Shown here: positions 42,364 through 49,883 of the stretch, piece by piece
Layout of the letters: the number at the start of each line of letters is the position of its first letter
How positions within the stretch are numbered: position 1 is the first letter of the stretch
Assembly: GCA_038503065.1 (NCBI GenBank)
Contig: JBCAMK010000016.1
Span: forward strand, 806,001 to 870,000
DNA length: 64,000 bases
Direction of reading: 5' to 3'
DNA from: Paragyromitra xinjiangensis
Lineage: Eukaryota; Ascomycota; Pezizomycetes; Pezizales; Discinaceae
The notes under the pieces: generated by a model
Database searches by the model: none
What the model saw: only the letters and a program-made list of their open reading frames with translations
Told to the model about the DNA's origin: nothing
Program-made: the position numbers and the translations under genes

Positions 42364-44344
42364 CATCAGTAAAAATCGATAAAGCCGCCCTGGCCGCCTG
42401 GAGGTCTGGGCGGTCGGGCGGAATGTTACCCTTCTGCTAGGTTGCTGCAGCACCTCGGCGCGCCTGGGAGGCATGGTTTCTAGACCTTTGACCGCCTGGA
42501 GGAGGTCGTTTCCTCCTGTAGCAAGTGGTGTAATGGGCTGCTTCTGGGCGTGGGTGGTCCCTCGCTGCCGCAGAATTTTGGCAGCAGTTCGCCCTGTAGA
42601 ATGGATTTGCACAGTATGCTTGCAGGGCCCGGAATATTCGGGAATCACTTGTATGGAACCAATATCATTGACAATTGCTTTATTTTATGTATCTATCTAT
42701 ATATCTATGTACAAATATCGAGGGCGCAGCTAAACTAGCTTCTGTGAAAGCTGTAGCAGCGAGTCGACGACCTGCCAGAGGCAGGCAGCGAATTGACCTA
42801 TTGGCGCAGGCGCAGGCTCAGGCTCAAGCAGCGAATCGACCATGTGGCGCAGGCAGCGGAAGCTCAGGCAGCGAATCGACCTATTGGCGCAGGCGCAGGA
42901 TGCGGCGGAAGCTGCAGCAGCGAATAGACCATATGGCGGAGGTGGTGGAAGCTCAGGCAGCGAATCGACCTATTGGCGCAGGCAGCGGAAGCTCAGGAAG
43001 CGAATCAACGACCTCCAGGAGGCTGCGGAAGCTCAGGCAGCAAATCGACCTATTGGCGCAGGCGCAGGCTCAGGCGCAGGCGCAGGCTCAGGCTCAGGCA
43101 ACGAATTGACCATATGGCGGAGGCGGCGGAAGCTCAGGCAGCGAATTGACCATATGGTGCAGGCAGCGGAAGCTCAGGCAGCGAATTGACCTATTGGCGC
43201 AGGCTCAGGCGCAGGCGCAGGCTCAGGCTCAGGCAGCGAATTGACCGTATGGCGCAGGCAGCAGAAGCTCAGGCAGTGAATCGACCATGTGGCGCAGGCA
43301 GCGGAAGCTCAAGCAGCGGAAGCTCAGGCGGCGAATCGACCATATGGTGGAAGCGGAGGAAGCGGCGGAAGCTGCAGCAGCGAATAGACCTATTGGCGGA
43401 GGCGCAGGAAGCTCAGGCAGCGAATCGACCTATTGGCGCAGGCAGCAGAAGCTCAGGAAGCGGATCGACGACCTCCAGCAGGCGGCGGAAGCTCAAGCAG
43501 CGGAGGCTGCTGCAGCAAATCGATCAATTGACTGAGGCAGCGGAAGCTCAGGCAGCGAATTGACCATATGGCGGAGGTGGAGGAAGCTCAGGAAGCGAAT
43601 CGACGACCTCCAGGAGGCGGCGGAAGCTCGGGCAGCGGATCAACCATATGGCGGAGGCTGCAGAGGCGGAGGCAGCGAATCGATCAGCCAATTGAGCTGC
43701 CTCCTGAGCTCGCTTAGGCGGAAGCAGCGAAGCAGGCAGCCGGCGGAGGCAGAGGAAGCTGAAGCAGCGGATCGAAGCGAGTCTAGGAGCCATATCAGCG
43801 GGGATCATATAAACGGGAGCGAGACGTTACCTAGGAGTTTCTTTGCAAACAGAGCTTAGTACTTCGATCCTAAAAGTCACGATGTTAGCAAAGTCCTATG
43901 GTACAGCGAGGTTGGGAATAGGTGGGAGGGAATAGGGGGAAGCAATAGTAGGAAGGACGGGAGGGAATAGGGGGAGGTGGAGATTGGTGTCTTACTAGGC
44001 GTTGCTTTGGCGATGACTTGGCGACGACTTGGCGACGACTTGGCGACGACAAAGTGATGACTAAGCGACCTCCAGATTTTTGAAAATCGCTAAGTGCTTG
44101 GGAGGCAAGTGAAGCGAATTTTGCTAAGTCCCGGGTTTTCAGGGACTTAGAAAATTTCGATCGAAAATTTGTCAAGTACTCAAGCTGCCACCCAGCGCTG
44201 CCGGATGGTGGGAGGTCGCCCGGAAGCCCTGCAAGCAGCAAGCGACGCCCAGGAGAAGCGCTGCAGGAAGCGAGTGACTTCCAGGTGCAGCAGGCGGTCG
44301 GGCGGAATATGTACCTATTGGGCGCAATTTTTTTTTTACTGATG
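42364..44344. mobile_element. Element B: CATCAG-ended non-autonomous element with minisatellite
   Basis: CATCAGTAAAAATCG left end and TTTTTTTTTACTGATG right end, flanked by AA on both sides. The left ~330 bp and right ~500 bp are nearly identical to element A; the minisatellite between them is about twice as long. The size difference from A (1981 against 1514 bp) is mostly repeat copy number. No transposase. Confidence 0.9.
42745..43790 (+). repeat. GC-rich minisatellite in element B
   Basis: About 25 units of ~40 bp, with AGCTCAGGCAGCGAAT and CGACCATATGGCG-type cores and CAGGCG/CAGGCT hexamer expansions. Units ending CGACGACCTCCAGGAGG recur, as in A and C. Confidence 0.9.
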
Positions 44345-44520
44345 AACATTCCTATTGGTTTTTGGGGGGACCACCGTAGGCATAGCTGAGGGTGGTTTGT
44401 ATTTGGGGCTGGTTGGGGTTGGGGGTTTGGGACCTTCCAGACTGTGAGGAGGGGGCTCACTTATTGCGAGGCATGTTTTGACGGGGGGTTTGATCAGCCA
44501 GTTTTGATGCCGACCGAGTC

Positions 44521-44727
44521 AAAAACTAACAAGAGGAAAGAAGAGAACGAGGGCTCTGTGCAGGTACCCTTTGGGCGAAACGAAGTTGCGTTGGGGAAGC
44601 GAGGTCCAACATATCGTAATGTGGGGTAGGCGTGAAGCCAAAGTTAAAGAACTATCGTGAAAAAGTGGAGAAATGTTGGCATTGCTATTTCCTAATAGGG
44701 AAGGTCGCGTAGCGAGGAGAAGAAGAA
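44521..44727 (-). promoter_or_regulatory. LINE Q 5' UTR and 5' terminus
   Basis: Nearly identical to 51871-52076 of LINE T and alignable with the S 5' end (49654-49883). It begins TTCTTCTTCTCCTCGCTACG on the minus strand, directly after the (ATT)n tail of S. Confidence 0.65.
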
Positions 44728-44805
44728 ATAATAATAATAATAATAATAAATTTTATTTCGCTTCAAAGTAACTAAATACTTATCGCGCGCCAACACTAAC
44801 CGCCG
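44728..44805 (-). repeat. LINE S tail: hairpin and (ATT)n
   Basis: On the minus strand GCGCGCGATAAGTATTTAG, then TTACTT, then GAAATAAAATTT(ATT)n. The 5-bp stem AAGTA/TACTT corresponds to AAGCA/TGCTT in T (49898-49940) and G (25628-25675), a compensatory T-A to C-G change. Confidence 0.7.
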
Positions 44806-44881
44806 AACAAACAAACAAAAACAAAACAAAATAAACAAATAACCAAATAATATAACCAACGAAATGAAGAAATCCTTTCCA

Positions 44882-47800
44882 TCAAAACATAAAGCGATAA
44901 CCCACTTGTTTAGCAAAATCAAGAAGCAAGGAAATATTTAACCGGTCTGAAAATAACCAATTCTCCCAACTGGGAGGACCTTCAATTTTATCAATTAATT
45001 TTTGTCGGTGAAGCGACCATCGGCCGCAGATCATAAAAAGATGATTTGAGGAACGCTCCATCCCGCATTCGCAGATGGGAGGAGGCTGACCGGGGAATCG
45101 GTCCAAGTTCAACACTTGACAGCGGATAACGGCAATGCGGTATGCTTGCGAACGGGTGAGTTTTTTCGTGGACTTTGGGAGATCCCATTGAATTTTTAAC
45201 GGGTGATCGGAACGGGTGACCGAGGATGCCCATTCTTTGAGTAATTGTTGATGAAGGAGTGATAGTTGATTAAAATAATCACGTCTGTTTCCTTCCGTCT
45301 GGAAGTCAAGGAGGAGCTGTTTGATTCTTCCGAGGCCACAATGCTGCCTGGTCGGAGGAGGAATAGGGTGGTTGATGAGAATGGATCGGCATGGGTGATC
45401 TAACGGGGCGCAAATTATTCTGGAGCCGTATTTCCTAGAGTGAAAATCGAGCAACAAGTTAAGCGGGGGAAGCCCTGCCTCTTTAAGTAGGGAAGTGGTG
45501 TTGGTCCATGGGGGAAGGCGGGTGATTGTTCTGGCCATGCGCATGTAAGTTGAATGAATGGCATCGAGGAGGTAGGGTGAGCCATTCCACCAGGCTTCTG
45601 ATCCAAATAGGAGAACTGGGAGAACAAGTTGCGTCATCGTGTGGTGTAGGGAACGGTGGTTAAACTTGTACCAAAGGCTGCGGATTCTGCCCAAGATTTT
45701 GGCGCATTTGCTGATTTTTTGGTCTAAATGTGGTCTAAAGGACAGTCTTTCATCCAAATAGACGCCGACGTATTTCAGGAGGGGAGAAGGTTTGATGTCC
45801 GAAGTTCCAAATCGAACCGATTTGATTTGGGACTTGAAGTGTGAGGAAGTTGGTTTCATGACAAGAAGTTCGGATTTATCATACTCGAACTCAATGCCTA
45901 TTCGGGAGGCTTTTTCTGATCTGTCTCGGAGTCTTCGTTGAAGTCGACCAACCATGTAGGATTCCTGCTGGGCACCTTGAAGCATGGCATCATCGTCGAC
46001 GTAGATAGTATCGATTTCAGTCGGGGTTCTCGGGTCAGGTTTTGGTACTATGGTTCCTGCGTAGATCATATAAAGGACGGGTGAAATAGGGGATCCTTGT
46101 GGTGTGCCTATGAAGAAAGGGAAAGGAGTTCCTGTTCTACGATCGAATTGGAGGCTGATCGTTCGGTTTTGTAGAAAACTACTGATCCATCTGGTGATGT
46201 AATTGGGAAAAGCTAACTTTTCCATAATAATTGGGATATGTTGATGAATGACTGAATCAAACGCTCCACGTACATCGCTGGTGAAAAGGGCTGGCCGAAG
46301 GGGGATTTGTCCAGTGGATTTCTTCACTGAAAGCCAAGTATTTGCTGGAGTGAGTGTGCGAAGGAGAGCATCCACTGAGCTAATTCCCTCGCGTGCTCCA
46401 AACTGGTTTGCGGAAAGTGCGCCGTTAAGTTTGCCATAATTTGCCAGTCTTCTGGCGACTATTTTTCCCAGCAATTTATCAAAGCATGATAAGAGGCTGA
46501 TTGGTCGATATGCCTTAGGGTGTGAATAGTTGGATTTGTTTTGTTTCGGGACTGGGACACAGAGGGCGTGTTTCCATTCATTAGGATGGACACCATGTTT
46601 GAGGAGGCCGGTAAACATATCGGTGAAGAGCGAACGATTGGCGTTAAAGGCAGCGAGGAGAAATGGATATCTGATGAGATCATGTCCTGTGGCTTTATTG
46701 GCCGAGCATGATTGGAAGGCCTTGATGATTTCGTCTTCACTGACTTCATCAAAGGAGTTCCTGAGGTCCATGGTGGGTGAGGGGAGGGAGGAGGGATCTA
46801 AAGGGGGTGGTTCTTTCCTTCAGGATGGGAAAAACTGTTCCTGTAAAAGGGTCGCTTTTCCTTCGAAGTGGATTTCTCCGTTTAGGGTGGGGATGCCTTT
46901 TCCTTTACCTTTGGGGAAGATCGTTCTCCAGAGTAAGTCTTTGGGAGTGGTTTCCAGTGATTTCTCGTCGAATCGTGCTTTGGCTTTTCTGACGTTCTCT
47001 ACCCAAGACCTAGAAAGGGTTTTTAGGTGAAGGTGATGTTTTGCTGACGGGTGGTTTTTGGTGTATCTTTCATATCGTTTAAGTTCCTTCCTTTGGTTGC
47101 CTAGATCCTGTGACCACCAGGGCTTGGATTTTTGTCGTGGGAATCTCCAGGGGGTGGCGGCGTCCATGGCATTGTGGATCAAAGAGATAGCATAAGATGC
47201 GCTGAGGGTTGTATTTTCTTCCGAGTCCCATTCCAAAGAGGGTACCTGGTTAAAAATTTCGTGTACGACTGGCCAATTGGTCCTCTTCCAATCCCTGATT
47301 GGGACTGCAGCGGGGGTTTGAAAATTAAAGCCGAGAGTTATTGCTCCGTGATCTGAGGCATATCCGTCCGGAAGGATGGACCATGTTTGAAAATGTTCAA
47401 GCCATTTGCCTTTTGCGAAGGAAAGATCGATGATGGTTGGTCGGGTATTGTTTTTGGGAAAATGAGTGAAGGTGGCAGGAGGGTTGAGTAGGGAGAATCC
47501 TTGTTCTTCGACATACTCGGTAATTTTGTTGGCCGAGCGGATGTTATTTTTTATGTTTTCCGAATAATCCGTGGCCAGCTTTCCATACCAGAGGGGCGAA
47601 TGGCAATTGAAATCTCCTAAAAATAAGGTGTTTTTGTCGATGGGTAGAAGGTTAAGGTTGTTGGCTAATTCGATAGGTCGACCAGGGGAATAAAATGAAA
47701 TAAGGTTAAAGAAATTTCCTCCCATTCCAAACCTAATTCCAATTGCAAAATCTTGAACTGTAAAAATAACTTTAGGAAGGAAAGACACGCCTTTCCTGGC

Positions 47801-48016
47801 TAAAATTGCACATCGGGGAAATAAAGAAGGAGAAAAATAATCAAAGTTTAACAAGTAAGGAAATTTTCCGGCACTATCTGTCCACAATTCTTGCAATATA
47901 ACAAAAGAAACATGAATATCCATTTCGCAATCCTCCACAAATGACCTGGTCGTGGCTTCGTTTCTGGCGCAGTTCAAGAACCGTACCATTATGGTGTCTT
48001 TTGGTTGTGGATTCAT
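44882..48016 (-). pseudogene. LINE S ORF2: endonuclease-RT, one stop
   Basis: ATG 48016 overlaps the ORF1 stop (ATGA). Endonuclease: VILQELW, GDFNCHSPLWYG, TIIDLSF, ASDHGAI. TGA at 46820-46822, probably from CGA, interrupts the frame after QEQFFPS. The same frame continues with the RT: KATGHDLI, AYRPISLLSC, SDVRGAFDSVIH, GTPQGSPISP, IYVDDDAML. The C-terminal CECGMERSSNHLFMIC motif matches LINE family 1, but the RNase H domain between thumb and Cys/His tail is absent. Full frame ~1044 codons. Confidence 0.88.
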
Positions 48017-49653
48017 AGATCCATGGGGGCGGATTCAGGGCGGTGTTCGGTTTTTTGGAGCCTGGCTTTAGCTCTGGCTGGGCAGCTGGATTCTGTGGCC
48101 TTATGACCTGCGGATCCCGGGCAGTTGGCGCACATAATGGGGTGGTGGGTACATCTTATTCCTCCTTTGCACTTATCACAGGTGTGTGCAGTGGAAAGGT
48201 GATTGCCTGCGCAGACCGCGCATTTGGGGGATTCAGCTTTGCATAATCTAACATTGTGTCCGATGCCGCAGCACTTGGTGCAGATCTCGTCCACGCTGAG
48301 GGGGACGAACGACTGGATTCTGCACTGTCTGTTGCAAAGGTTGAAGTGTGTAACTCCAAGGAAGGTTTTTGGGTTGGCATTTCTGGCTGCATCGTCACAC
48401 TTAAAGGAAAAGACCATTGACGAGTGTGCTTTGCCCTGTCTGTTTTCTGGTTTGGGGAGCCATCTGGGAAGTTGTGCTAGGTCGAGTTTGGGATATGCCA
48501 CTTTGAGTTCCGTAGCGATGAATTCACCGGCCTCGAGTCCTTCGCCGATTGAGGTGGGGATACCATGTACTATAAACTTTGCCCAAGGTTGGTTGATGCG
48601 AGTGAGGGAAACCTTGAGCCCAAGGTCTTTGAGTTTTCCTTCAATGATGGTGGCATATTTGAATACTTCCGATGCCGGGGTGTCCAAGGGGGTTTCGCAA
48701 ACAATGTTGTTTTTAATCGTTTTCCTGGCTAGGAGAATTGAAGTGCCGGTGGGTTCAAGTACTGCATTGATGGCCTTGCGAATGTCATCGGTGTCAGGTG
48801 AGTCCGGGAGGGTTCCGTCGATTTCTAGGATGAGTTCCCTGTTGACTCGGGTGAAGTCCGGTTTGATAAGAGGTTCAATTTTCTTCTTTGGCGACTTCTT
48901 TTTGGTGACCGTTTCGAATGGGGCATCACCAGCAACTGTTGCCCAAGTGACAGGAGGGGCGGGTAGTGGGGTGCTTTGGGGGGGTGGTTGGGGGACTTGG
49001 TTGGTTTGGTTTGTTTTCCGTGGGTTCTTGCTTCTGCCTCGTTCTGGAGCTGGGGGTTGGAAATTGGCGTATGTTTTGTTGGCGATACTATTGATACGGT
49101 CGGCCATGCTGTTGGAGGCTTTTTCCAGGCCGAGAGTTCTGCTGTTGAGTTGTGCCGTGGAGATGACATTGTCGTTGATGCGAGTGTCAACTGCCACGAG
49201 TTTTTTCAGGAGTAGGGCACTGGAGTGGCGGACGATGTAAGTGGTGAAGTTGGCCGTAGCCCAGTCGATTCCAAGGGCGATCAGTCTATCCCTGTCACCT
49301 GTATAGTCGATGTTGGGTGAGAAGGGGAGGGTGTAGTCCTCATCAGTTGCGTACCTAATGTCGGAACTGTGAGGGTCGGACGGTGGGGGAAGGTTTTCTG
49401 GGTTGGAGAAGGGGATTTGGGACTCCCCTTGATGGTGCGTATGTCCAGTCATCTCCAGGTCTTGTGAGTCTGGGATGGTGCTGGGTTGTTGCTGGCCTGG
49501 TGCTGGGGTGGACTGGCGGGAAGGGATGAAGGGAAGGGTGGTTTGAAGTCCAGAATTGGGGGCCGGGGAGCCCTGTCTCTGGCCCTGTGAGGATTGTCCT
49601 CGCTTAGGAGTTTGTTTCCAAGTGAGGGGGTCGTTAATGGGGAGTTGCGACAT
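48013..49653 (-). CDS. LINE S ORF1 (gag-like, CCHC), 546 aa, intact
   Basis: ATG 49653 (MSQLPINDPL). The conserved domain is IKPDFTRVNRELILEIDGTL...ETPLDTPASEVF...LAQLPRWLPKPENRQGKAH, followed by knuckles CTKCCGIGHNVRLC, CAVCAGNHLSTAHTC and CANCPGSAGHKATESSC. It is clearly homologous to the T and Q ORF1 proteins, roughly half identical by eye. ATG 49653 is preferred over an in-frame TTG further upstream. Confidence 0.9.
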   Translation of the reverse strand: MSQLPINDPLTWKQTPKRGQSSQGQRQGSPAPNSGLQTTLPFIPSRQSTPAPGQQQPSTIPDSQDLEMTGHTHHQGESQIPFSNPENLPPPSDPHSSDIRYATDEDYTLPFSPNIDYTGDRDRLIALGIDWATANFTTYIVRHSSALLLKKLVAVDTRINDNVISTAQLNSRTLGLEKASNSMADRINSIANKTYANFQPPAPERGRSKNPRKTNQTNQVPQPPPQSTPLPAPPVTWATVAGDAPFETVTKKKSPKKKIEPLIKPDFTRVNRELILEIDGTLPDSPDTDDIRKAINAVLEPTGTSILLARKTIKNNIVCETPLDTPASEVFKYATIIEGKLKDLGLKVSLTRINQPWAKFIVHGIPTSIGEGLEAGEFIATELKVAYPKLDLAQLPRWLPKPENRQGKAHSSMVFSFKCDDAARNANPKTFLGVTHFNLCNRQCRIQSFVPLSVDEICTKCCGIGHNVRLCKAESPKCAVCAGNHLSTAHTCDKCKGGIRCTHHPIMCANCPGSAGHKATESSCPARAKARLQKTEHRPESAPMDL

Positions 49654-49883
49654 GACCAGACTTGCCAACCATGTGCAAAAGGTGTAGAATGAAGGAGAAG
49701 GACTTGGTTTCTATAAAGAAACCCAAGGGGCGAAACGATACTTGGTGGTGTTAAGCAGGCACACAAAAGTATCGAGTGGGGTTGGTGGTGAAGCCGAAGT
49801 TACAGACTTATCGTGAGATTTGGGTGTTGCGTTGGCGTTGAGGTTTCCAAATCGGGAAGGTATGCGCTCGGGTAGAGAGAAGA

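Larger units (their letters stand above)
42066..44520 (-). pseudogene. LINE Q ORF1, 5' part (split by element B)
   Basis: Two pieces encode the N-terminal part of ORF1. 44346-44478 carries the MPRNK-type start and Pro/Gln-rich N-terminus. 42066-42363 carries HPPGLIPEI..PAGRFVPCPLH, EKLLGHFSATNNHDWIQA and AHPHHPDFNGVIFPTFSR. Both align with the start of the T ORF1. The frame then reaches the LINE R insertion in ETQLNP and continues on the other side of R. Confidence 0.75.
33704..44727 (-). mobile_element. LINE Q: gag-only element, split by LINE R and element B
   Basis: 5' part 44727-42066 (containing element B at 42364-44344), 3' part 35235-33704. Removing R and B leaves about 2.2 kb, comparable to LINE T. 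The 5' end (TTCTTCTTCTCCTCGCTACG on minus) and the 3' tail hairpin match T and S. Only ORF1 is present, followed directly by a ~195-bp 3' UTR and (ATT)n tail. No RT. Confidence 0.8.
44728..49883 (-). mobile_element. LINE S: autonomous-type element without RNase H
   Basis: 5.16 kb. The 5' end at ~49883 directly abuts the 3' tail of T, and the 3' (ATT)n tail at 44728-44748 directly abuts the 5' end of Q. ORF1 and ORF2 overlap as ATGA. The 3' UTR (44881-44749) holds the tail hairpin AAGTA-TTTAGT-TACTT. One nonsense codon is in ORF2; otherwise intact. Confidence 0.88.

Noticed and set aside
41758..42648. A 296-residue minus-strand open frame
   Set aside because: It is a composite: element B left end, the N-terminal part of Q ORF1, and the R 5' UTR. 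Only the Q portion is real coding sequence.
42675..43563. CRISPR-like appearance of the 40-bp repeats in element B
   Set aside because: The repeats are directly adjacent and degenerate, with no unique spacers, in a eukaryote. They are a minisatellite.
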